A DNA stretch of 64,000 nt from [Phialemoniopsis] sp. UDSM-2020. Taxonomy: Eukaryota; Ascomycota; Sordariomycetes; Thyridiales; Thyridiaceae. The notes below the pieces were generated by a model, which did no database searches, was not told the DNA's origin, and saw nothing but the letters and a program-made list of their open reading frames with translations. The stretch spans positions 3,906,001-3,970,000 of the forward strand of contig JAEILZ010000004.1 of the NCBI GenBank assembly GCA_018873225.1. The letters are read 5' to 3'. This document shows, piece after piece, positions 50,235 through 61,600 of this stretch. How positions within the stretch are numbered: position 1 is the first letter of the stretch; each line of letters begins with the position of its first letter. A program made the position numbers and the translations under genes.

Positions 50235-52826
50235 ATGATCATCGCATCCCACTTCGCTCTCCTGGCGGCCTTCATCTCAGGGGTGTCATCGCAGTCGTTG
50301 CAGCTGGCCATTCCACAAAACGAGATATGTGCCACTGCCATCTACCAGGTGTACAGCGACCTTTCGTTTGTCGGCAACGTCTCCGCCGCTCCCGCCATCT
50401 CGGCTTGCCGAAATCCGCTCAAAGTTGCGTCGATCTACGCGGCGACCAGGACATACTGCAAGCCCCAAGATGTCGAGACAGCCAAACGGTTCTATGCGGG
50501 CAAGTGTGCTGGCTATGGCAGCATCTCCATGATCTCGGAGTCAGAGGTCGCCGAGAACCTGACCGAAGATGCCGTGCGGAGCATGCGGGTTGTAGCCAGA
50601 GGGGAGATGCCTTCATACAGCAAGATCTCGACACCAGTTCTGATATCGCAGGCTTGGTTTGACATAGCATTCAACACGATTGTACGATGGCATTCTTGAC
50701 ATCCCTTCCCTCGTGCAGATCAATTCACTGACACTCCTCCTCTCCAGGATGCATTCCAGTTCGAGAAGCGCATACGACCGATATACGGGTTTGCACTCTA
50801 CGGATTCTGGGCAGGTGTGATTCTCATCGGAATTCTCCACCGACTGTTCACGCACCTCTGGTTGAATCGATACGCCTCCTCGAGCCGCGGACATAGCCAG
50901 GCTTCTGGCCCGGTCTCGAAAGCATACCTGTGGCTTCGAAAGCACATACTGATTAGAAGCCTGATTCCCCCCTACCACCGCCGCGCCTTCTTTTGGTGCA
51001 CAATACCCACACGCGGCAAAGGCTTGGTCGTTTTCGCGTATTGGGCCATCAGCATTATCCTCTGCAGTGTCAACTACAAAGCTTTCCAGGGTAACTTAAG
51101 GTGAGTATCACGGGCTCAGCCCGATCGCATTGACAAAGTACTAATGATGCTTGCAGCTGGCCCAAAACCTCCGTGCAACTATGGCGCTACATCGCCGACA
51201 GACTAGCAACCATGTGTCTGTCCAATCTACCCATCCTCTGGCTGTTTAGCGGGCGGAACAACATCTTCATCTGGGCTACCGGCTGGCAGTTTTCCACATT
51301 CAACTTATTCCACAGGCACATTGCGAGAGTAACGATGCTGCAAGCGGCCATCCACGGGATCAGCAACACTGTTTTTATCTTCGAGACCGGTACTAGTCAG
51401 TATACCTATCATCGATCGTATCCTGTATCCTTACGATTCTAAACAATTGTTCCTAGAAATGTTCTACAAGCTCCGATGGAAGGAGTTGTGGTTCCGGTAC
51501 GGTGTTGTTGTGAGTACCCCCAGAACACTCCTGTTCATTTCGGCATGACTCACACGTCAATGCAGGCGGTAGTGTCCTTTGGACTGATGGTTCTGTTCTC
51601 AACACACTGGTTCCGTCATAGGTTCTACGACTCGTTCCTCCTCATCCATATCAGCCTGGCGGTGGTGGCACTTGTCGGCATATTCTAGTACGTGTAACTC
51701 CACCAGTGTGCCCAACCGAGTACTAACACAGTAAAGCCACACATCGGTCTACATGGGAAAATTCCACCCCTATCTATGGCCTGTGGTGGCTATCTGGTCC
51801 TTTGAACGTGGCGTGAGACTCATCCGGATTCTCTACTGCAACCTCCACGTACGGTTCGGCAAGGGAGGCTCACTACAGCGCACGCGAGCCCGAATTGCAT
51901 ACGACAAGGAGGCAGACATCATCAGTGTCCAGGTGACGCCTGCAACAACCCTTTTCAAGCCGGCACCGGGGCAACACTACTTTCTATATCAGCCGTACAG
52001 ACTCAAGGGATGGGAAAGTCACCCCTTCACTCTGGCTCACTGGGAGAGTTCATCAACTTCCAACCACAATGACACGTCACTGTCGTTCTGGATCAAGCCA
52101 CGCGATGGTTGGACACGATCTCTCAAGAAGCGGTGTCTAGGCTCTGAAGGCGGTTCTGTAGATACCACCATCCTCCTTGAAGGGCCGTATGGCAAAAAAG
52201 AGCCGCTTTGGGCATATGATGAGGTCTTGCTCATAGCTGGTGGATCTGGAATCTCGGCTGTTGCCCCCTATCTTCTCGATCACGTTAGTCGATCTACTGA
52301 AAATGCAGAAAGCAGCACTGGCAAAAGCTCAAAGAGGCTCCGAACACGCCGTATCACCCTTGTCTGGGTCAACAGAAGCGGGCGTTACATCCGACAAGTC
52401 GCCTCCAACGAACTTGCAGAAGCACTTGCACGGGAGGACGTACGGTCACAATTCTACACTACCTCGCCCAGTGATGTAGCCTCGGATTCAGTGCCAGTTG
52501 GAAGTCGATCCGCAGCGCCAAGTTCTCAGAGCGACAAGGAAGAAGGTCCGAAGCGCGGACAGTTGGCCGAGCAAGAAGTCGAAAAACAGTCGGTATCGAA
52601 CGATCAGGTCCTGTCAACATCGCATATAGCAGTACAGTCCGGAAGGCCAGAGCTGCGCTCCATCATAAAGCAAGCGGCTGCCGAGGCTCACGAGGCTGGT
52701 GCACGGCTTGCTGTCATGGCCTGTGGGCCATCCCCGATGGTTGATGAGACTAGGGAAATTTCCTACGGCTGCATGAGGGAGCATGGCGATGCCATCGAGT
52801 ACTTTGAGGAGGCATTCGGATGGTAA
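50235..52826 (+). CDS. Ferric reductase transmembrane component (FRE family)
   Basis: Exons 50235..50681, 50748..51100, 51157..51395, 51457..51509, 51566..51687 and 51737..52826, giving 767 aa. Signal peptide MIIASHFALLAAFISGVSSQ, then a lumenal/extracellular Cys-containing region. The ferric-reductase transmembrane core has paired heme His in FNLFHRHIARV with LQAAIHGI, and in DSFLLIHISLAV with FYHTSVY. The FAD-binding domain has ESHPFTLAHWE, and the NADPH domain has LLIAGGSGISAVAPYLLDH and a C-terminal VMACGPSPMVDETR. It carries electrons from cytosolic NADPH across the plasma membrane to reduce Fe3+ or Cu2+ before uptake. A long Ser/Glu-rich insertion sits inside the NADPH domain (near SQSDKEEGPKRGQL). 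Confidence 0.92.
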
Positions 52827-52967
52827 GTAGCTATGCTTGGCACAACCTCAAATGATGGTACACCGCGCACCCATGTACGAGTCTCAAGTATAGACATAGA
52901 AATGAAATGACCAAAGGCGCAATGCCAAGAATTTGTCAATGCGAGCCCAGTACCCTTCCATCCCCAT

Positions 52968-54682
52968 CTACGTAGAGCCCACGCAGACGTAGACTTTCGC
53001 CTGAAGGTTGCTGCAGTCTGTCTTTATTGCCGTGTTCCACTTGTAGCTGAGTGAAAGAACGAAAGGTGTCAGTGTATCTCATCAGCTTGAGTGGAAGGCG
53101 ACAGAGTCACGTACAAATTGGCCAACGAGACCTTGAACTTGTCAGCAATGAGCTGGCAGTAATCACCCGCGGCGACATAGTACCATTTATTGCATGTCTT
53201 GGAGACTCCGGGCTGAACCGGGTTCGGCGGGGTCGTTCCGGTGATCGTGGGCGCGGGCGGCGTGGGCGGAGCCGTCGTGGTTGGGGATGTCGGTGTACCG
53301 GGAACTCCAACGCAGACAAATACGCCAAGTTGGAGGCCACCACAGTCTGAAAGCCAAGGATGCGTGAGTATTATGCGATAATTGAGGTTTCGGCCACAAG
53401 GCTAGGAGATAGAAAACTCACCTGTGCCAACGTCGGGATTCCACGAATAGAACTGGTTGAGCGTGACTACAATCAAGGCATTAGCTGTCAGGCTTCTAGA
53501 CGGTGGTAAGGACCGTACACTCACAAGTTTTGTATTTGTCAACAATTTTCTGGCAGTAATCTCCCGAGGCTACCTTGTACCAGCTGTTACCTGTAGAGCG
53601 TTTAATAAGCCATGATAGATCATAAACTGGACCATGATCACTTACAGGTCTTTATGACATTGTCTTGCGTGGGCGAAGGCTTGTTCGGGTCTGGTGCTGT
53701 AGTGGTGGTCGGAGGGGGAGTAGTGGGTGTCCCGGAGATGCCAACGCAGACAAATACGCCAAGTTGAAGGCCTCCACAGTCTGAAAGGCAAGGAAGGATA
53801 TGTCAGGTTATGTGATGACTGAGATTACATAGCAAACTCACCTGTGCCGACATCCGGATTCCACTTGTAAAACTGTGCAAGAGTGAAAGTCTTGTACTGG
53901 TCAACGACCTTCTGGCAGCTGTCACCCTTGACAACTTTATACCAAGCCTGGCCTGTCCATGATAGATTGTAGAGTCAGTCGCCGGTGTGAATTGTGTGGC
54001 AGAAATTAGAGTGAGGTAAGATGGGACAGCATACAGTCTTTGGTCACATTGTCCTGCGTCGGTGACGGTTTAGAAGGATCAGTTGGCTCAGACGTCGGCG
54101 GTGTGGTCGGTGTGCCGGTGACACCGACGCACACGAAAGTTTCAAGGGGTAGGCCGCTGCAGTCATCGCCGACGTCTGGGTTCCATTGGTAGAACTGCGC
54201 AAGAGTGAAGGTCTTGAACTTGTCGACGACCTTCTGGCACCCATCGCCCTTGACAACCTTGTACCAGGCCTTGCCTATGATGCTCGTTAGTGGTGAAATC
54301 TTGCTATCATATGGAAGGTGCACGACATACAATCTTTAGTAACATGCTCCTGGGTAGGCGACGGAACCGGCTCAGTAGTAGGCCCACCGGGTCCCGGGGT
54401 AGTCGTGGTCGGAGGGAGGATCATCTCGACACACCACTCCTGAATGGGGATGCTCGTGCTGGGGGACGGACACTTGAGCGTGGGGTTGAAGGCCACCAGG
54501 TCGGAGACCGAAATTCCCCACCACTCTGCAAAGGAGGCACAGGTATCCCCTTCTTGGGGTGTGGCGGCAAAGGTACACTCTCCAACCTCGGCCCTTACGT
54601 GTAGACGGCGGCCAGAGAAGGCCGATGCGGAGGTGGCGAGCAGGCCGCCCAGGAGCAAGGTTCTCAGATTGGGGTACCGCAT
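52968..54682 (-). CDS. Secreted multi-LysM protein (five LysM domains)
   Basis: Exons in transcription order: 54682..54331, 54274..54035, 53952..53842, 53780..53646, 53590..53525, 53466..53422, 53346..53115 and 53046..52968, giving 419 aa. Signal peptide from MRYPNLRTLLLGGLLATSASA. One diverged LysM (GDTCASFAEWWGISVSDLVA) comes first. Four closely related units follow, each WYKV-x2-GD-x-CQKxVDxxKTFTLxQFYxWNPDVGxDC, then CVG, separated by Pro/Thr linkers. The last ends KVYVCVGST. LysM domains bind chitin and other GlcNAc glycans; secreted fungal ones can shield hyphae or hide chitin from host receptors. No enzyme domain is present. It faces away from the ferric reductase and sits upstream of a second LysM gene and a chitinase. 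Confidence 0.88.
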
Positions 54683-55322
54683 GGTGATTATGCAGGGGGA
54701 AAGACTGTTACACAAATTGCGATAATTTGAAAATGGGCAGTGATCAACGGCAGCATTTTCTACGGATGAAGGCCATCATAGCTTTTGCGCGCTTTATATC
54801 CATCTCCCGAAAGTTCCTCCTAGGTTGACCCAACGATTTGACCAGAATTTGAAAAAATTGATTAGTGGTACACTTACCAGGTTGAGTTCCGGAAGCTGAC
54901 GCCAAGACAACGTGGGAGATTATCACGCATTCACAAACTTCTAGACCCGGCCGTGACCGTGCAATTTCGGCCAGACTGTCTCGTTGCGGGAAGAGGAGAA
55001 GAGCCGAGGTGGCTGCAAGGTGTTAGGGAAGTAACGCCACAAGATCAATACTTACAATAGTCTATGGGTCGTGTCGGAATCGGTGTTGCAACATCCTATT
55101 GTAGGCACTGTGTTCAGCTACTCGGCGGTACCGGTTCCAAGCAAAGACATAACTCGGCGTTGCAATATCTTCCCGGAACGTTAACCGATATAAGCATAGT
55201 TCTCAGTCGATGAACATCGGAGCAAAATGAGCCAAAAGGGGAAGTCTACATAACAGACGCGGAGTTCACTACCATTCGTGAAAGCTGTTTGATTTGCAAG
55301 GGGTTGCCCGCTTGACATTTTT

Positions 55323-55450
55323 CAAAGAAAAGAAAAAGAAAAAGGGTAAAAAAAGATAATGAAAAAAGAAAAAGAAAAAAAAGAAGAAGGAAAAATGAAA
55401 AAGGAAGGAACATAAACCAGAAGAAAGAAAAAGAAAGAAGAAAAAGGGAC
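55323..55450. repeat. Purine-rich low-complexity tract
   Basis: About 128 bp almost entirely A/G on the + strand (AAAGAAAAAG-like runs). It creates spurious Phe/Leu-rich frames on the minus strand. Confidence 0.8.
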
Positions 55451-55817
55451 ACAAACCAGTCTGCTCATACACTTTAACAGAAGGGACCTGAAAACCGAGT
55501 ATTCACTTATCTACAACGGTGTTATTATCCGAATATTGAGCATCCCCTACACCAAGTGATACGTCGAGGCAGTGATCGGCGGCACTGTGGTGTGCGAAGA
55601 CCAATATGGCTGACGATTTGTTATTCGAGAAGTTTCCAATCAGACAGCGGGCGAACGCATGTGTATCACAGTGACAGATTTCTGGTGGAGATCATGCAAT
55701 GTGTAACTCGTGGGAAAAGTCCAGGTATCAAGGTACATTATTCAGATGGTAGACGCATCGTCGTGAGCACATATTGAACACTACCATCTTGCTACAGCCT
55801 AATTAACCCACAGCTTC

Positions 55818-55840
55818 TTAGAAACCATGGTGGTTTCTAA
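55818..55840. repeat. Inverted repeat at the 3' end of the LysM gene
   Basis: TTAGAAACC and GGTTTCTAA, with a 5-nt loop, 23 nt past the stop codon at 55863 on the minus strand, so it would be in the 3' UTR. Confidence 0.6.
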
Positions 55841-55862
55841 CCATATGTCTTTCTGTTGAGCA

Positions 55863-57746
55863 TTACTGTTCACCGGAGGTGGTGGCATTTGCCGCTGGCT
55901 TTGACACAGTTGCAAGTGAAGAAAACTGGCTCTGTCGCGAAGGCACCTCTGTCGATGTTACTGGAGTTGCTGTCGACGAAGCCGACTCTGTAATCGTGTC
56001 ATCGAAGTCCACGGACTGAGCCTCGCCATCACTACTTGCCACGCTCATGCCATCTGCTGGAGGCGCGAGTCTAGCATCCCACGCAACGCAAACGTACGTG
56101 CCAGTCTGCAAGCCTTTGCAATCTGTCCCCACATCCGGGTTCCAAGTATAGAAATCGGAAAGAGCCACATTGTTCGCCTTTGCTACCGCCGCGCATCCGT
56201 CATTTGCCATGACCTTGTAGAACTTGTAGCAACCCTTGGCCATGTGGGGCTGGTACGGCCTCGGCGTCGGGACGAGCGTCGGTACTGTCTCGTTGTACTT
56301 GCTGCGGTCCGGAGTGCAGACGGCCGGCACGCGCGGGGAGGCTGTTGGTAAGGGCATACTGGGCGCTGGCTCGCAGTAGGTGCTGTATAGCGCCGCACAA
56401 GCACCCGGCGCCCCTTCTGGATCGTAGCCCATGTACACGTCCTCGTCCGTGATCCAGCAGTACTTGTGCGCTTCCGCAATGCGGCTCGCCTCAGCTGGAT
56501 CAACCGTTATAGTCGTAGTAGGGATAACAACAGTGCTCGGGGATGTAGGAAAGCCGCTCCACGTTTCGTTTGGTGGTAGGGTTTCGGGCACGGCAGTGGT
56601 CCACTCCGTCCAGTCCGGAAAGAGGGTGGATGTCAGTGTTGGCCGTGTGTGGGATGTCCATGTCTGGCTAGTCGTGGGGATTTCACCACCGCCAGGAGGG
56701 CTAGAAAGTGTCAGTCATGGCTCTTGACGGATGGGGCGAACAGTTGAGTGCTTACGAGACGCAGAGACTTCTTCCAACAATGGAGTCGAGATTTTCAACA
56801 AGGTTGTTATTGCACATGTTACTTATAGACCTATAGGAGCGTCAGAATCCTTCTCGAAAAAACGCAAAGGCAGGCTTGCTTACGGATTCCAGGTCTGTAG
56901 GTGTATGATGTTGAAAAGCTGGCCTTTGGCAATCGACTCGCACGTCTGACCCTTCTCCACAACAATCGTCTTGCACTGGTCTTGAATGCAGAGCGTTGAG
57001 CCCGGTGTGAGCGTGTTGCAACCGTAGTCAAGCTTGTTGACGTCAATCATGCGATCGGTACCGACAGAATTGACCTTGGAGATTGACTCGCAGGTATCGC
57101 CTTGTTTCACTGTGTACTTGGTTCCACCGCAGGTCGGGCTGGCTGGTGGTGACGTGGGCGTGGTTGGCGGGGTTGACCCAGTTGTTGGCGTGTAAGTCCA
57201 CGGATATTTGGAGGCTGGCGATGAGCAGGACGACAGTATAGAGCTGAAGACCGGTTCAGAATAGCGAGTCCTTCCAAAGTCGAAGCTCAGCATCACCGCA
57301 CCATATTTCAGGGCACAATCCGAGCAGTCAGTCTTTTTGTCGTGATAGAAATCAGACAGGCAGAACCCAGCATCATCACGAAGGCAGACCAAGGAATAAG
57401 CCCAAGCCATGCCGCTCGCGATGCCTTGGGGCGACTGCTTTGCCGGTGTGTTGTCGTACAGCGAATACTTCGTATCGCCACATGCTGCTACTACGTTCTT
57501 TTGAAAAGTCTGGATGGACGATGAACAAGCCACGGTGCAGTAGGTGTCGGCAAGAGCGCCCGCCAGGTAGTCCCCGTTCGCCGCACTTTGTCCGGTGACA
57601 AGAAATGGGTTGCAAGTGATGTTCTGTGCCAATGCCGCTCGACATCTTGCGGGAACTGCAGCGGGCAAGTCTCCCGGAGAGGGGAAGAGTTGGATCGCAA
57701 ACGCTCCCAGAGGCGCGAGCAGCCAGGCAATCAAGTGTTTCTGCAT
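55863..57746 (-). CDS. Secreted LysM protein, larger type
   Basis: Exons in transcription order: 57746..56884, 56830..56756 and 56700..55863, giving 591 aa. Signal peptide MQKHLIAWLLAPLGAFA. A Cys-rich N-terminal region (DTYCTVACSSSIQTFQ, YSLVCLRDDAGFCLSDFY) of the kind that precedes LysM units in fungal chitin-associated proteins comes first. LysM 1 is TKYTVKQGDTCESISK. LysM 2 is KTIVVEKGQTCESIAK, then LQTWNPSISNMC, ending CVSPPGG. A third unit near the C-terminus is YKFYKVMANDGCAAVAKANN, then FYTWNPDVGTDC. The Ser/Thr-rich tail ends without an obvious GPI signal. Likely a chitin-binding partner of the adjacent chitinase. Confidence 0.88.
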
Positions 57747-58648
57747 TGTATTGCCGTGATATTGTCGCACGTCTTGATTGACACTGCGATGGCTCTGCGA
57801 GAACTTAGCGACGGACTTGGCTTCATGGAAGTTGAAGGCGACGAGCCGAGACTTTGTGATCAATTATCACATGCTGAATCCGAGCTTGACGCGCGAAAAT
57901 GCTAAGAGGCTATTCTCGGTAGATGGACTGATCTTTTGTGATCATAATCTCGGCGGTCACTTTTCCAAAGGGGTTTCGACTGGTGATAGATCCCGTGGCT
58001 CGGGCTAGAGAGGTTGTCTCGTGCCTGGATCGAGACGAGACTCCGGATCGAGTCTTGGCAATCCCATGTTCTAGACCGCGAATTTCAGGACGGTAAAGGT
58101 GCAATTTCGGTTTTAGAGTTGACCATAATCGTTGTCGAATCACACCTCTGGGAGTCAAACATGAGTCCAGTACCTTTGGGTTGGGTCTTGGCAACCATCC
58201 TACCCGCACTTTTGCTCCGAAAGGGGATAACTCTTCAGCCTAAGATGAACGGCCCCTGCTTTTATGTAATAAACGCGGCAGGATGTCACCTCAGGAAAAG
58301 CTCACAAGAACCGCACATACGGAGGTTTATCTTGAATCAGCGCATGTGCTTATGCTCGGTTGCGAAAGGCGATGTTCAGAGCCCAGAGACGACATGCTTA
58401 TCAGCGAGTGCCGAGTCTCATTTGATTGCCCTTCAGGGGTTGCATTAGAGTTTGAATGAATAACCATGACTACCATGTGAGAGGGAATTCGGCCAAGGGG
58501 CTCTAAGATTTGGCTTCATATCATACCTTTGATCCCACGCGACGTACTTCCAACAACAGTTGCAGGGCGAGTATGTTGCGCCTTTGAGACCATCGCATTC
58601 ATTCCATATTCCTTCCTTGCGCGGTGATCTGCCCTCATTGGCTTCGCT
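57747..58648. promoter_or_regulatory. Divergent promoter region: LysM gene / chitinase
   Basis: 902 bp between the divergent starts of the LysM gene and the chitinase, with no supported gene; it probably drives both. Confidence 0.45.
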
Positions 58649-61600
58649 ATGAGGACTCACCATTATCTGCCGTCCTTGCCTGGTCCAGTCTTCCTCGCAA
58701 TCTGTCTAGCTCTACTATTCGGAAGCGGCAGCATCTCGGTCTCTGCCCAGCAAGACGCTACCTGTTCTGTTGGACGTCCCTGTGCTGTTGGTTGCTGCAG
58801 CAAAGAAGGGTCGTGTGGTTTCACGGACGCGCATTGCAAGGACGGCTGCATATCGAACTGCAACGCCACTGCTGAGTGCGGTCAGTTTGCCAAAAAGGGC
58901 GAGCAAGATTGCCCTATCAACGTCTGCTGCAGGTATGGCTTGACAATTTCTCTGCTGACCGGTTCTCACTAATCCTTCGGAATCTGTAGTCAACATGGCT
59001 TTTGTGGAACTACTGAATTGTTCTGTGGCGATGGCTGCCAGAAGAACTCGGAAGGGAAAGGTTGTGGTGACATCCCGTAAGTCCGCCTGGAAGAATATCG
59101 CGTGGCCTTTCCAGTAGTACGATTCTAACGATCTTTATAGGCGGCCAAGTTGCGCCCTGAATACGGACGCCTTGACTTATCAGCGTCGTATTGCATATTA
59201 CGAGCTGTTCACAAAGAACAGGGACTGTGGCAAGAAAGAGCCCGCCACTCTGCCACTGGGGCCTCTGACGCATTTGAACCTGGCTTTTGTCAACTTCAAC
59301 GATAAGTACGACTTGGACGATGTTGACGGGGACTGGATTGCCAAGATTGTGGCCAGAAAGATCAAGTATGTCAACCTGCGCGTCAACATCGCTATCGGAG
59401 GCTGGGTGTTCAATGACCCGCCCACATCCACATACTGGTCCGACATGGCATCCACGAAAGAGAACCGCGCGCATTTCATCTCATCCTGCGTAAAGTTCCT
59501 TCGCAAGTACGGCCTTGATGGTGTGGATCTGGACTGGGAATACCCCACGGCGGTGGACCGTGGTGGCTTTGAGAAGGATGCGGCCAACTATGTTAGCCTG
59601 ATCAAGGAGATGCGCGTTGCATTTGACGGCGAAGACTCATCCTGGGAGATTTCAGCCACCCTACCCACAAGCTACTGGTACCTCAAAGGCTTTGATGTGA
59701 AGGGCATGCAAGAGTACCTCTCATACATCAACCTTATGAGCTATGACATCCATGGCATGTGGGACCATGACAATGAATGGACGGGTCCTTTTCTCCGCGG
59801 CCACACCGAATGGCCCGAGATTGATGAGGGATTGGACCTACTATGGCGCAACGGCGTGAGCCCCAAAAACGTCGTCATGGGCTTTGGATTCTACGGCCGT
59901 TCTTTCACCATGGCCGACCCGAACTGTCATCAACCGAATGGAATCTGCGAGTTCAGTACGGGTGGTACTCCAGGCGATTGCTCTGGCGAACGTGGTGTTC
60001 TGACATACCAAGAAGTTGCATCGCGCAATAACACATTGGATGTCGGCACGTTCTATGACGAGAAGACTACTGTCAAATACAACGTGTACGGAGGCAACCA
60101 GTGGGTGTCGTATGATGATGCGGAATCATTCCACGACAAGAAGCGGCACCTGTCAGAGCGTTGTCTCAGTGGTCTGATGGTGTGGGCCATCGACCAGGAC
60201 ACCATGCAGTGGGACGCGATGAACGGCCTGTTCGGCGACTACACGTCCACGGAGCTTGAGGGTCTGAACCGTGACTCTGCCGAGAAGCTCCACAACATGT
60301 TTGGGCAATTCAACGGGCAAGATTGCTTCGTGACGGAGCGTTGCACCGACGGATCCGACAAGGAAAAGGGAGACCAGCAGGTCTGTCCCAGCGGCTTCTC
60401 TTCCGTAGAAACGGCACACGCCCCTTACCAGTTCAATGGTCGTGATCTTTTTGGAAAGTGCGACAAGGGGTGGTATCGTCACATCTGCTGCCCCAAGAAG
60501 TCCATGCCGAAGAACTGCAAGTGGGAAGAAGGCTGTCACCAGGCCGGCAGGACTTGCACTGATGGTGGCAAGTTCAGACTCAACGAGGACCCATTCAGAG
60601 ATGCCAAGGGCAATGACGTATGTACCAAAGGTGTGCGCGGGCTCTGCTGCGACGGCATGGAACTCATCAACGACTGCATATGGACCGAGTGCGACGGTGA
60701 GCCGCGCAATCCCTGGGACCACCCGGACTGTCCATCCGGTTACGAATACATTGCCCATAGGATGGACAACAAGGACGGCTCACGGTGGTGCTCTGACGCA
60801 TACTACTTCGAACCTGATAACAGCCGTGGAAGTGAGCTCCACGACCGCTTCACGAGCTCGCTGTGCTGCCCCAAAGACCGCAGTTTCAAGAATTGCCACT
60901 GGTCCAACAATCCGATTAATGAAGGAGATGAGCCCATGACCAATGATCTTGAGCAGTTCTGCAAACCTCAACGCTGTGGTAAGGAGGAGATCAAGATTGG
61001 AGAGGCTCTTGACCCCGAAACCTCACCATTCTTGGAAACTGTCAATCCCAAACGGCCAATGACTTGCGATGGAATCGAGATGCCTTCTGGATTCGACGCC
61101 CACTTCCCATTATGCTGCAGTCCTCCAGACGAATACAACGAACACTGGCCAGTTGACCCCAAAAAGCTGTGGGAGGAGTACTGGAACGACCCAAAGGAGG
61201 CCTCGGTAGCATGGAAGTATGCGAACAACCACGACAACAATGACGAGGACCAGTCCGAGAACGCTGCAGACCAAGAAGATGGCGACGATGCATATGGCTT
61301 CCTCATGCTTGATGGGCCCAAAGGTGCCATCGATGACGGCTTCGCCAAGACACAGACTTTTGTCCGCCGCTTCAAGGAGATTCCCAAGGTCAAGCGCGAG
61401 ATCCTCACCTCGAACCACACCATCATCGACAGTGTCTTCGATCACTCGGAAGAGATCATTCATGTGTATTGCAACTACCCGCCTGGGTCATCCCAGTGCG
61501 AGGAAGTCTTCATTGGCGGAGCCGAAGACACCATCGTCTCGCTCCCTGACCATATCGGCGAAGGTCCCTTTGCACGCATCGTGTCCATGAAGCTGGCAGC

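Larger units (their letters stand above)
54683..55862. other. Intergenic; polypurine tract and small hairpin
   Basis: No gene supported. It holds a purine-rich tract (about 55323-55450) and a perfect 9-bp inverted repeat at 55818-55840, just beyond the stop of the second LysM gene. Confidence 0.45.

Noticed and set aside
55246..55472. Phe/Leu-rich minus-strand frames resembling membrane peptides
   Set aside because: Produced by the purine-rich low-complexity tract.
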